DNA from: Symbiodinium natans
Lineage: Eukaryota > Sar > Dinophyceae > Suessiales > Symbiodiniaceae
Length of the DNA: 30,000 nt
NCBI GenBank assembly: GCA_905221605.1
Contig: CAJNDS010000935.1
Location: 52,501 to 82,500, forward strand
Reading direction: 5' to 3'
Shown here: positions 1 to 9,123 of the stretch, in pieces
Position numbering within the stretch: position 1 is the stretch's first letter
Layout: each line of letters begins with the position of its first letter
The notes under the pieces: generated by a model
What the model saw: the letters and a program-made list of their open reading frames with translations, nothing else
The model's database searches: none
Told to the model about the DNA's origin: nothing
Position numbers and translations under genes: made by a program

Positions 1-863
1 CTACACCCTAAACCCTAAATGCAAAAAAGCGCCCGCCTGAGGCCCTAAACCCGCCCAAGAGCTGCCGGACCGGCAGGAGAGACCCAGCATCCTAGCAAGA
101 TCTCATGGAGGTTCATGGTACTTCCGAACCAATTAAAACTGTACTGAGGGGTTTAGGGTATTAGGGTTTAGGGTTTAGGGGTACTTGATAACTGTACCTT
201 ATAACTGTACTTATGACCATCTTAGGGCACTTGAGGGGCTTACAAGTGGGTCATAAGCACAGCTCAGCCCGGGGTTAAGAGGATCGGACCCCCCTCAGGC
301 GTAAAACCACGCAGGGCGCACGCGGTGCGCTTGTCCGAGCCGGTGATCATAATGTCTCCGATGGCATCGATGCACTCGTACCTTAGGGTTTCGGGGGTTT
401 TCGGGCGTTTTTTTGCGCGTTGAGTGGGTTTAGGGCGTCTAGCGGGTTTAGGGGGTTACTATTCTAACTAAACCCGAAACCCCAAACCACAAACCCCAAA
501 CCCCAAAACCCTAAACCCCTAAACCCTAAACCCCAACCCAATCCGACTCCCATCGCCACTGCCGAGCTCGAACTCCGAGGGGCCCTCTCCTCTCATCCTA
601 CATCTTCATGGAGAGAGTGGTTTAGGGTTTAGGGTTTAGGGTTTAGGCTCCAACTCAAGGAGCACATGCGCCGCTCAAAACTCTCCAGATGTACGGTATG
701 TTCAGGTCTCTGGGTGCTGGGGTTTAGGGTTTAGGGTTCAGGGTTTACCCTGAACCCTAAACCCTAAACCCTTAGGGTTAGTAGCACTGCGGTTTGAGGT
801 GCAGGGGTTTAAAGAGCCGCAGAAAGAAAGCTGAGGTAGCACTAGTGTTTGATGGCCTCGAAC
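1..863. other. Non-coding mosaic with short telomere-type blocks
   Basis: No supported gene. It contains small TTTAGGG or CCCTAAA runs near 160-181, 485-535, 619-647 and 720-771, with anonymous GC-rich sequence between them. The window opens on a short CCCTAAA stretch. Confidence 0.6.
720..771. repeat. Perfect 25-bp palindrome of telomere-type repeat
   Basis: Arms 720-744 and 747-771 are exact reverse complements around a 2-base spacer. Both arms carry the same variant unit (TTCAGGG on the left, CCCTGAA on the right), so the structure is a fold-back copy and not two independent arrays meeting. Confidence 0.85.
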
Positions 864-957
864 GCGCGAAATTGGATTCACGGTAAGGCTCACACAGAGG
901 GAGAAACACCATCAGAACTGAACTCAACCTAACACTTGTAGGGTTTAGGGTTTAGGG
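864..957. repeat. Segmental duplication copy A, left part
   Basis: About 90 bases beginning CGCGAAATTGGATTCACGG match 7292-7384 closely (GGATTCAC(G/T)GTAAGGCTCACACAGA and the shared CACTTGTAGGG end). In this copy it runs directly through a short TTTAGGG run into 958-1858. Confidence 0.9.
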
Positions 958-1372
958 TTTCATATATCCTGAGCCGGCATCGGGAGTGTCTGCGGAAGTC
1001 CAAACATAGAAGGACCCATCATGTGCTTTAGAGAATGGCCTCTCAGTACTCGGGGAAATCAACCTTTTGTGGTGGAATCGGCTTTCCGCAAGCGGCGCGG
1101 CGATGCGCCTCCAGACGTCTGCAAAACCCGGGGATTTGTGCACGAGAACTTTCCGACCGGCCCTAATTACACCCGGAACTCAAACCTTCACTGCCCGAAG
1201 GTCTACAGGATCTTGCGACCGCTCCAAACAGGATCGTGCTCTTCGCAAGTCCGTCGTCGATTTAGGCAAATGGGTCAATGGGTTTGTTGCGAGAGCGGGG
1301 TGGGGACCCTCTGCAAGCCTTCTCGTTCTTGCAAAATTCTTCGGAGTCTAATGCTTAGGGTTCAAAAATTCT

Positions 1373-1487
1373 CCTAAACCCTAAACCCTAAACCCTAAAC
1401 CCTAAACCCTAAACCCTAAACCCTAAACCCTAAACCCTAAACCCTAAACCCTAAACCCTAAACCCTAAACCCTAAACCCTAAACCCT
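1373..1487. repeat. Interstitial telomere-type array (CCCTAAA)n
   Basis: About 16 near-perfect CCCTAAA units inside copy A of the duplication. The corresponding array in copy B (9737-9807) is shorter, so array length has changed since duplication. Confidence 0.95.
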
Positions 1488-1599
1488 TTTCTTGGTTTTC
1501 TCTTGTTTTGTTTTTCTTGGGTGCCTTGGGGGGGCTTCTGGGAGTCTCCTTGAGGTTCGGGAGCCGCCCCGGGCTCCAAAATTCTTCTGGGACCTAATG

Positions 1600-1664
1600 T
1601 TAGGGTTTAGGGTTTAGGGTTTAGGGTTTAGGGTTTAGGGTTTAGGGTTTACGGTTTAGGGTTT
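1600..1664. repeat. Interstitial telomere-type array (TTTAGGG)n
   Basis: Nine or so TTTAGGG units with one TTTACGG variant near the end. Absent at the matching place in copy B, where AT-rich sequence stands instead. Confidence 0.9.
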
Positions 1665-1922
1665 AAGGCTTCAGGGATCTCAACTTGGTTTTTATCTCAT
1701 GCTCTTGGCTTTCTCTTGTTCTGTTTCTTTGGGGAGCCTTGAGCAGCTTCTGGGAGCAAATGGGTTTTGTGCGTCAGTTTAGGAAAAACTGGGTTTAGGG
1801 TTCAGGGTTCAGGGTTTAGAGTTTAGGGTCGACATGTATGGGGCCCTCTGGGCGGGTTTGGTTATTGCTGGTTGCTCGAACCCCTTGGAAACTAGCAACG
1901 TCCTGGCCCTGCCAGTCGTACA

Positions 1923-2009
1923 ACCCTAAACCCTAAACCTAAACCCTAAACCCCAAACCCCAAACCCCAAACCCCAAACTCCAAACCCTAAACCCTAAAC
2001 CCTAAACCT
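1923..2009. repeat. CCCTAAA array with CCCCAAA variants
   Basis: Mixed CCCTAAA and CCCCAAA units; the CCCCAAA units lie together in the middle, suggesting local homogenisation. Confidence 0.85.
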
Positions 2010-2127
2010 ACGCGCTGCTTGCTTTCGGATGACACGGCGGAGTTCAGGACTCGGTTCCGGAGCAAGACCTCGGCGATTTTTGTGAGGGTTTTTGTGTGAG
2101 ACAATGCTTCTGAGGCTAATGGGCCTC

Positions 2128-2206
2128 TTTAGGGTTTAGGGTTAAACCCTAAACCCTAAACCCTAAACCCTAAACCCTAAACCCTAAACCCTAAACCCTA
2201 AACCCT
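2128..2206. repeat. Head-to-head telomere-type junction
   Basis: A short TTTAGGG run (2128-2143) flips at about 2144 into a CCCTAAA array running to about 2206. TTTAGGG followed by CCCTAAA on one strand is the polarity expected of two telomeres joined end to end. Confidence 0.85.
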
Positions 2207-2213
2207 ATGCTTG

Positions 2214-3270
2214 TAGGGTTTGGGGTTTAGGCGGTTTATGTGTAGTCCGCGCTCCACGTTCTTGACCCCCCCTCCCCCCACCCTCGCAGCCCCCCACCCT
2301 AGACCCAGCCCTGAACCCACCATAGGGTTTAGGGTTTAGGGTTTAGGGTTGAGCCGTAAAAACCAAAGTGAAAATCCTTAAGCCCTAAAGCTCAAAGCCT
2401 AAGCCGAAACCGTAAACCCTAAGCCCAAACACACACCATGCGCCACAGACCATAAACCACGGGGGGGCCCGGAAAGGGGGGGGGGGGGACGGAGTCCACC
2501 TAGGACATCCCGATTCGACACCGGCATTCGTCTTAGAATAAGGGCTGGATGCTCACCCTGCCTAAACCCCCTGCACATCCTTCTTCCAAGCAGGAGCTCA
2601 ACTGGCAAAGACATCTTCGGGCTTAGGATATAGGATCTCGGGTTTAGGGTTCATCGTTTAAGGCGCCTCAAAACCCCGAACCCTACCCTCCCACACAGCC
2701 CTAACTCCAAGCCCACTACCAGAAAACCACCTCCCCCCCAAACCTGCAAACCCTCAACCAAAACCCAGAAAATCCTGAAACAACTTAAAGGAAGCCCTGC
2801 ACAAACCCTTCAGGATCCTCGAGCCCTCAAGGACACACAATACATACTCCTATTTGCTGAAGAGCCCCCCCAAAAGAGTAGAAAAAGTACTCGTCCCTAT
2901 ATTGCCCTAAAAAGGAAGATGATTCTTGATCATGTGTTTGGGGGGTTCTGAAGCAAGTAGCAGACTCAGGGGCTGAACACCCTAGCCCAAAAAAGGTTAA
3001 CCGTTTATGGTTCTGGGATTCTGTATGACCAAAACTAGACCCGGGAGAAACCTAGGAAGAACAAGGGTGCCCTTTCTGGTTTCCAGGGGACTATCAGGGA
3101 ACCCCAACCCAAAAAAAATGTAAGGGCCTACTCCCTGTCCTAGAAAAAGGTTGAAGGTTACCTCGAATTAGTAGATCCAGGCAAGTCTGGCATACCGAGC
3201 GCCGGGGCTCTTCGAAGCAGCTGGAGCGCGGCTGCCTGCAGAGCCGGCGTCTCCAACGCCTGTCGCAGTT
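2214..3270. other. Anonymous sequence, no gene seen
   Basis: Mixed sequence with degenerate telomere-like words near 2323-2350 and 2638-2650, a poly-G run near 2474-2488, and a more A-rich stretch from 2700 to 3180. No coding frame, RNA gene or clear repeat structure could be supported. Confidence 0.5.
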
Positions 3271-3275
3271 CTGTT

Positions 3276-3312
3276 GGGTTTAGGGTTTAGGGTTTAGGGT
3301 TTAGGGTTTTAG
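3276..3312. repeat. Short (TTTAGGG)n block
   Basis: About five TTTAGGG units bounded by unrelated sequence on both sides. Confidence 0.85.
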
Positions 3313-3599
3313 GGGTGGGACTTCAACCTTCTGCAGCTCTGTGACCTTCCGGGCGTTTGTCATGGCGTTCCCCGGACTGAAAACGGTCGAAAATCTTGGG
3401 GGTGTGTTGCGGACTATGGGCTAGAGGGTTTGCTGCTTCGGAATTTGGGGTTTTTGGGGTTTTTGGGGTTTTGGAACGGTTCGGGACTCTACTTGGAGGC
3501 CCTTTTTGACTTAGTAGGGTTCGTAAGGTGGGCTATGGGGATTATCATCTAGGGGATGCGAAGTAGACTTACCAAGTCAAGGGAGCTTCCAAGTACCAC

Positions 3600-3950
3600 C
3601 CGTTGTAGCAGTAAGGGCCTGTCGGTGTGGCATCATGCTACTTGCGGTTGAGGTGAGCTGTGTGGCAGGACTGTTGCACTGGAAGCAGAACTTGAGGAGT
3701 CTGGACTCCTCCAGAGGTAGTCTGGACGGAGCGGCCACACGGAAGAAATCTAGGGCGCAGAACGGCGATACGCTGACCTTGCAGCTCAGCAGCATTTACG
3801 TTCGCGGCAACGATGCTGCATTTTGCTGCCATTCTGGGTGATGGGTCTGTTGTGACCAACGGCCATGCTCAGCATGCGACGGACAGCAGGTCCAAGCTAC
3901 CAGCAACTCCTTTGCCGCCGTTCTGGGCGGGGGGTCTGTAGTCACCTGGA
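3600..3950 (+). pseudogene. Decayed ubiquitin-like/RCC1-like gene fragment
   Basis: This is a broken relative of the gene at 7744-9123 on the opposite strand. From an ATG at 3635 it reads MLLAVEVS. It then changes frame (a GRTVALEA stretch lies in another frame near 3667-3690), lacks roughly 15 residues of the ubiquitin-like fold, and resumes with LDGAAT and NGDTLTLQL. A one-base insertion in the TTTT near 3820 shifts frame before AAILGDGSVVT. Deletions remove the first VTWG tryptophan and most of the link to the next unit, which reads QVQATSNSFAAVLGGGSVVTW and then runs into CCCAAA-type repeat at about 3955. The similarity starts before the ATG: both loci share a TGTAGCAGT(A/G)AGGG-like stretch just upstream. 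Two units remain. Confidence 0.8.
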
Positions 3951-4196
3951 GATCAAACCCGAAACCCAAAACACGGATCCCCAAAAGCCAACCTTCCCTA
4001 AAGTTTCGGCTGTTTAGGGTTTAGGGTTTGAGGGTTTAGGGCTTTTGGTATTAACCCCAAGGGCCCAAGACCCCATTACCTTATGATTTTGCTTGTCTGT
4101 TCTGGAAGCCCAAAGACCTCGCCATATGGGGCCTTGGGACCTGGGGGTTAGGTGAGAGGTTGTGTCCGAAGACCTTGATGCCAAGCTCCACTACAC

Positions 4197-4287
4197 CCTA
4201 AGCCCCAAACCCTAAACCCTAAACCCCAATAAACCCTAAACCCTGAACCCTAAACCCTAAGCCCTGAACCCTGAACCCTAAACCCTA
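4197..4287. repeat. Degenerate CCCTAAA array
   Basis: CCCTAAA units mixed with CCCTGAA, CCCTAAG and CCCCAAT variants, an old or diverged telomere-type block. Confidence 0.8.
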
Positions 4288-4346
4288 TCTTGTAGAAGTC
4301 GGATGAGGGCATCTTCTTGTTTAGGGCCAGGTTTTGAAGGCTTAAG

Positions 4347-4437
4347 CTGGGATGTTCCCTTTTCCTAACAGTCCGTCATGGGGATTCTAGTAGGGGGTAC
4401 TATATTAAGGACGGTTCGTAGTAGGGGGAACATCCCA
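4347..4437. mobile_element. Inverted-repeat element, family A (MITE-like)
   Basis: Starts GGGATGTTCCCTTTT and ends AGGGGGAACATCCCA, so the ends are inverted copies. The interior CAGTCCGTCATGGGGATT and GGGGGTACTATATTAAGGAC match the best copy at 20234-20343. About 90 bp, no coding capacity. Diverged and slightly shortened. Confidence 0.75.
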
Positions 4438-4456
4438 AGGTTTAGGAAGGTTTAGG

Positions 4457-4545
4457 CCCCTAAACCCTAAACCCTAAACCCTAAACCCTAAACCCTACAC
4501 CCTAAACCCTAAACCCTAAACCCTCAACCCTAGACCCTAAACCCT
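4457..4545. repeat. Interstitial CCCTAAA array
   Basis: About twelve units with CCCTACA, CCCTCAA and CCCTAGA variants, immediately after a family A element. Confidence 0.85.
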
Positions 4546-4752
4546 CATGGCCGGAAGCAGCCTGAAGCGCCACTCGCACGGGAAAGCATGCCAGGGCCGA
4601 GCCACTGTGACCCTCAAGCTTGAACCCGAAACCCAGAGCGACAGCCCTGAAACCCAACACCTAGTTAAGCTACCTGAAGCAATTCTTTGAGCACCTGCTT
4701 TCATATTTTTCGGAGGTTGTAACCTATAAGCACCTAAACTCCAGACCCTGAC

Positions 4753-4852
4753 ACCCTAAACCCTAAACCCTAAACCCTAAACCCTAAACCCTAAACCCTA
4801 AACCCTAAACCCTAAACCCTAAACCCTAAACCCTAAACCCTAAACCCTAAAC
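4753..4852. repeat. Interstitial CCCTAAA array
   Basis: About 14 essentially perfect units; flanks are unrelated anonymous sequence. Confidence 0.95.
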
Positions 4853-4978
4853 TTCGGTGCCCACTGACGCCATCATCCCGAAGCCGAGGCACGTTTTGAA
4901 TGTGTGACACCAGGGCTTCGAAGACGGTGCTCTTCTCCACCATGGCTCTTCGAGCCTATGCGCCCATTCACCCATCTA

Positions 4979-5076
4979 CCCTAAACCCTAAACCCTAAAC
5001 CCTAAACCCTAAACCCTAAACCCTAAACCCTAAACCCTAAACCCTAAACCCTAAACCCTAAACCCTAAACCCTAAA
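4979..5076. repeat. Interstitial CCCTAAA array
   Basis: About 14 essentially perfect units, separated from the previous array by about 126 bases of unique sequence. Confidence 0.95.
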
Positions 5077-6190
5077 TCCAAACTCTCTTGCCATATATAC
5101 GGAAAAAAACCCTCATGTCCTTCGTGGGCATCGGCCACAAAGTTGGTAAGGGTTGAGGGACTGAGGGTTTAGGGCTTGAATTGTGAAGGCTCTGTGGGGT
5201 GTAAGGATGAGAGTGAGGGCTCAGAGGAGCTTTAAAAGCAATCAGGGTTTAGGGTAGGGTTTGGGGTTTAGGGTGTAGGGTTTAGGGCTAGAGGTTGTCA
5301 GGGTTCTGTGGGCCGCAAGCCTCTGGCTTTGAACTAGGTTTTGAGTCTAAGAGTGCGGGGTTAAGGCGCCAGTGCAAGGCACGCAAAAGCCAACGCAGAC
5401 TCATGGCCTACGTAAGGGGTTAGAAGTGAATACCAAAGTCCATTCTTTCCTGGTTCTTTGCGCGTCTGTGCTTTTAAGACTCATTTATTTGCTTGGTGTG
5501 GTTGTTCGTTCGCTCACCTCGCCCACCTGCAAAACAAACACACATTCGACTACGAGAAGAAGTGATGCACAACGTGAACTCAAAACAGCGAGCAACAATT
5601 GTCTGCCCCTGGCGGGTGTTTTCATGGAGGTTTCCATTTCCACCCTAAACCCCAAACCCCAAACCCAAATCCCAAACCCTAAACCCCAACTAGCAGCATG
5701 CTGAGGAGTGAGCGACGTATGCATGAAGTCTCTGTCGAAGGCCAGCAATGTGCCAGGAATTCTCAACCCCCCAAACTCTCAGCCGCCAACTCCCCCTCCA
5801 TTCCCTAAACCCCCAAACCCAGAACCCTAAGCCCTAAGCCCTAAACCCGAAATAAAGCCGCTACAAACCCCAAACCCTGAACTGTCATTAAACCCCAAGA
5901 AGGCCCAACAGTTCAACTCCCTAAACCCTAAACCCGAAACCCCAAACCCTAAACCCCTGAAGCCCCAGCGCCCCCCCCCCCCCCCCCAACGCACACACCC
6001 GACGCCTCTTTGGAGCCTGGCGCGAAGGGTTTTGGTCACTCAGGTCTAGGGTTTCTGGTTGAGAACCTGAGAATTGTTTGTACGTGGTAGGTGCAAAATA
6101 ACAAACTGGGTTTAGGGTCCCCAGTTGGCTATCGATTGCAATACTGGACCACAATTGAGAACACACCCCGCATTGCAGAGTTGTTGCTTA
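5077..6190. other. Anonymous sequence, no gene seen
   Basis: Contains a degenerate TTTAGGG cluster near 5238-5290, CCCCAAA/CCCTAAA words near 5641-5690 and 5800-5960, and a poly-C run near 5970-5987. An open frame at 5372-5704 ends in telomere-type sequence and has no recognisable domain; it is not called. Confidence 0.5.
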
Positions 6191-6191
6191 G

Positions 6192-6302
6192 CCCAAATTT
6201 TGGGGTACGAAAAGAAGCGACCCCTAACATACACCCCCCCCCCCACCAGATAGTAGGGATCCCCTTGAAATAAGGACCCCAATAAGGTACCCCTAATTTT
6301 GG
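6192..6302. mobile_element. Inverted-repeat element, family E (MITE-like)
   Basis: Ends CCAAATTTTGGGGTAC and, reversed, CCAAAATTAGGGGTAC, matching at 14 of 16 positions. The interior has a C-run and no coding capacity. Only one copy is visible in this window. Confidence 0.55.
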
Positions 6303-6656
6303 AAAAAAACCCCAAATCAGGTGCTCGTGCTCGCTGCCAGGGAGTATCCTGGTCATGCGAGCCGTTGCAGCAAGCGCACCACCCAAACCCTGAACGCCAC
6401 TTAACGCTTTAGGGTTTAGGGTTTGCGGGTGGTGTTCGCCAACAGCGGATGCTGCTCAAGACACGATGCATGTGCGACGTGGGCCAGCCACTAGTGGCTT
6501 CAGAAGACATGCTACGAGATTGGATGTGGTGGATCATGTAGTGAGGTGCTCGCTAGCTTGGAGGTTATGCGTAGTGAGCACAGGAATCGAAAGCTGCGCG
6601 ACCAAAAGCGTGTGTTTTTGGTTTAAAGGGGCTGATAAGAGAACCTAAACCCCAAA
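6303..6656. other. Anonymous sequence, no gene seen
   Basis: A short TTTAGGG run near 6410-6425 is the only recognisable item. The 60-residue open frame at 6466-6648 shows no domain and no coding signal I can defend. Confidence 0.45.
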
Positions 6657-6812
6657 CATATTTTACTTCGAACATGCCCACCCTGCAGGCACTTTGCGAG
6701 CTCGCTCTGGGGTTTAGGGTTTAGGGTTTAGGGTTTGGTACTCCAGGGATTCTGTGGGGATAGTCTGGCTCTAGAAATTCTCCGAGGTTGGGCACTCCAG
6801 GCCCCCCTCCCT
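6657..6812. repeat. Relic of the GGGCACTCC minisatellite, split by telomere repeats
   Basis: TTTTACTTCGAACAT at 6660-6674 and GAGGTTGGGCACTCCAGG near 6784-6802 match the start and unit of the minisatellite at 25677-25935. Between them, about three TTTAGGG units (about 6711-6736) interrupt a stretch that is continuous in the other copy. Confidence 0.7.
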
Positions 6813-7291
6813 CGATTTAGGGTTTGCCTGTGGGCAGTTACAAGCAGGCTTATGAACCCAAGTAACCCTACCTATCACCCCAGAACTTCCCATTTGGGTT
6901 TAGGTTCTAGGGTCTAGGGTTTCGGGCGGCCTTGCTTCTCCTCCTTGACTTTCACCGCGGGCCTGGCAGCCGTGTTCGGAAGCTTGGGGGGCGGGGGTCA
7001 GAATTTTCGGAGTTTAGGTTGGGTTTATGTTTGGGGCATAGATTCGGGGTTCAGGGATGTAGGACGTGAGGGTTGACTATTCCAGTTCAGGTCCAGGTTC
7101 ATGCGTCGGGTTGAGATGTCAGGCTGAAGGGTTTAGGGTTTAGGATCTCCCATCTTCGTCTTTCAGCAGCGGTCGCTTCCGGGCTACGCCTTAGGCTTTG
7201 GGTCATGTCACCTTAGGCCCTAGACCTTGAACCCCCCTAAACCCTAAACCCTAAACCCGAAACCCGAATCCCTACACCCTACACCCTAAAC
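6813..7291. other. Anonymous sequence with degenerate telomere words
   Basis: GC-rich anonymous sequence with isolated TTTAGGG-like and CCCTAAA-like words (near 6898-6920, 7130-7145, 7237-7290). Nothing else identified. Confidence 0.45.
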
Positions 7292-7384
7292 CGCGAATTG
7301 GATTCACTGTAAGGCTCACACAGACGGAGAAACACCAACAGAACTGAACCTAACCTAACACTTGTAGGGTTTAGGGTTTAGGGC
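7292..7384. repeat. Segmental duplication copy B, left part
   Basis: Matches 864-957. Unlike copy A, after its terminal TTTAGGG run it is followed by about 1.8 kb of different sequence, including the gene, before the duplication resumes at 9208. Confidence 0.9.
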
Positions 7385-7500
7385 TTCTGGAACCCTGATT
7401 TAATCCCCCAGCGTGTTTGATTGTCAATGGACGCTCAAGATTATGGGCCCTGAGGCTCCTACTTCCCCCAGCTTTCGGTGGGTCAGGAGGGTTTCAGGGT

Positions 7501-7600
7501 CCCAAACCCTAAACCCTAAACCCTAAACCCTAAACCCTAAACCCTAAACCCTAAACCCTAAACCCTAAACCCTAAACCCTAAACCCTAAACCCTAAACCC
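7501..7600. repeat. Interstitial CCCTAAA array
   Basis: About 14 near-perfect units lying inside the insert that separates the two halves of duplication copy B, downstream of the gene's stop codon. Confidence 0.95.
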
Positions 7601-7740
7601 CATTTGAGGCTTCAGGGTTCAGTTGTTTCAGCCCCCGACCCTAAACTTCCTAAGCCCTCGCTCAACCACATTTCCATCCGGCAGGACCACTTACCGTTAC
7701 TTACCCTGCCCTGCACGGTGTTGTTCTGCACGAAGCCATC

Positions 7741-7764
7741 GGTTTAGGGTTTAGGGTTTAGCGT
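7741..7764. repeat. TTTAGGG block forming the gene's stop
   Basis: Three TTTAGGG-like units. On the minus strand they encode the final LTLNPKP and the TAA stop of the ubiquitin-like/RCC1-like gene, so the current end of the reading frame is set by telomere-type DNA. Confidence 0.85.
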
Positions 7765-9123
7765 TAAGGGCTCTGGATTACTTAGGGGGGCATCGCCCCT
7801 CTTCAGTCGATCTTGCACATCACTGCTGTCGCCACCTCTCCCAGCATTGCCCCAGGTCACAAGAGACCCATCGCCCAGAACGGCAGCGAAAGCGCTATAG
7901 GTTGCTTGGATCTGCTGCACGCCCTTCAGCCGATCATGCACATCACTGCTGTCGCCACCAAAGTCAGGATCGCCCCAGGTCACGACAGACCCGTCGCCCA
8001 GAATGGCAGCAAAAGCAGTTTCGGTGGCTTGAACTTGCTGCACGCCCTTCAGCTGAGCCTGAACATCGCTGCTATCACCGCCGTACAGAGCATGGCCCCA
8101 GGTCACAACAGACCCATCGCCCAGAACTGCAGCAAAAGCCCAGCTGGTAGCTTGGATCTGCTGCACGTCCTGTAGCCGATCTTGCACATCACTGCTGTCG
8201 CCACCATCAGCACAAAAGCCCCAGGTCACAACAGACCCGTCGCCCAGCATGGCAGCAAAAGCCCAGCTGGTAGCTTGGATCTGCTGCACGTCCTTCAGCT
8301 GATCTTGCACATGACTGCTGTCGCCACCATGTGCACTGTGGCCCCAGGTCACAACAGAACCATTGCCCAGAATGGCAGCGCAAGCGCTTTTCGTTGCGTG
8401 GATGTGGCGTACATCCTTCAGCCGATCTAGCACATCACTGTTGTCACCACCACATAAAGACTCGCCCCAGGTGACCACAGACCCATCGCCCAGAACTGCC
8501 ACAAAAGCCGTTGGGCTAGCTTGGATCCGTTGCACATGCTTCAGCTGATCCTGCACATCGCTGCTTTCGCCTCCAAGCTCGGGCTCGCCCCAGGTCACGA
8601 CAGACCCATCGCCCAGAACTGCAGCAAAGGCCTGCTTGGTAGCTTGGATCTGCTGCACGTCCTTCAGCAGATCATGCACATCACTGCTGTCACCCCCCTC
8701 GTCAGCCTCACCCCAGGTTACAACAGACCCGTCGCCCAGAATGGCAGCAAAAGCCGATTCGGTAGCTTGGATCTGCTGTACATCCTTCAAGCGATCTTGC
8801 ACCGCACTGCTGTCACCGCCACGGTGAGGATTGCCCCACGTCACAACAGACGCATCGCCGAGGACCGCGGCAAAAGCAAAACCGTTGCTGCAAACATGAA
8901 CTCTTCTTATGTGCAAGGTCAATGTATCGCCGCTGTGCAGTGCAGATTCCTCAAGCGTGGCTGCTTCGTCCAGAAGTCTTCCGCAGGAGTCGAAAAGTCT
9001 GCCCCTGTCAACTGCTAGAGTCTTCTGTGCTCTGGTCCTCAACTCTTCCACAGACTCGTGCGGTCCTACTTCCAATGAAACCGTCCTGCCACTTAGCAGG
9101 CTCACCTTTATCGCAAGGGACAT
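7744..9123 (-). CDS. Ubiquitin-like domain plus nine RCC1-like repeats, 459 aa
   Basis: Residues 1-74 resemble ubiquitin in length and pattern (start MSLAIKVSLLSGRTVSLEV, later SGDTLTLHI) but lack the C-terminal diglycine, so this is probably a fixed ubiquitin-like fold and not a conjugated modifier. Residues 76-114 hold a first VTWG unit. Residues 115-442 are eight exact 41-residue units of the form VQQIQAT..AFAA.LGDGSVVTWG....GGDSSDVQD.LKD. These resemble RCC1/HERC blades but are shorter than the classic 51-68 residue RCC1 repeat. The last 17 residues leave the repeat; the final TLNPKP and the TAA stop are encoded by a telomere-type block, so the C-terminus may be truncated. The start is supported by the ubiquitin-like fold beginning at this Met; an AG lies directly before the ATG, compatible with a trans-splice acceptor. 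No intron is needed. The cellular role is unknown; a protein-binding propeller-like scaffold is likely. No HECT domain is visible, so a HERC ligase label is not justified. Confidence 0.85.
   Translation of the reverse strand: MSLAIKVSLLSGRTVSLEVGPHESVEELRTRAQKTLAVDRGRLFDSCGRLLDEAATLEESALHSGDTLTLHIRRVHVCSNGFAFAAVLGDASVVTWGNPHRGGDSSAVQDRLKDVQQIQATESAFAAILGDGSVVTWGEADEGGDSSDVHDLLKDVQQIQATKQAFAAVLGDGSVVTWGEPELGGESSDVQDQLKHVQRIQASPTAFVAVLGDGSVVTWGESLCGGDNSDVLDRLKDVRHIHATKSACAAILGNGSVVTWGHSAHGGDSSHVQDQLKDVQQIQATSWAFAAMLGDGSVVTWGFCADGGDSSDVQDRLQDVQQIQATSWAFAAVLGDGSVVTWGHALYGGDSSDVQAQLKGVQQVQATETAFAAILGDGSVVTWGDPDFGGDSSDVHDRLKGVQQIQATYSAFAAVLGDGSLVTWGNAGRGGDSSDVQDRLKRGDAPLSNPEPLTLNPKP

Larger units (their letters stand above)
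958..1858. repeat. Segmental duplication copy A, right part
   Basis: Matches 9208-10339 in order: the ATATCCTGAGCCGGCATCGG start, the block to about 1370, a CCCTAAA array, the TTTCTCTTGTTTTG stretch, then from about 1665 the TTAAGGCTTCAGGGATCTC block ending near GGGCCCTCTGGGCGGGTTT. Open frames at 1021-1377 are not preserved in copy B because of single-base and longer indels, so I do not call a gene. Confidence 0.9.

Noticed and set aside
1021-1377. 118-codon frame in duplication copy A
   Set aside because: The same frame is broken in copy B by indels, so it is not conserved.
3530-3560. GGGGATTATCATCTAGGGG as another family A fragment
   Set aside because: Match is limited to about a dozen bases without either end.
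7813-9018. Long plus-strand open frames opposite the RCC1-like gene
   Set aside because: They mirror the 123-base periodicity of the minus-strand gene and have no domain of their own.
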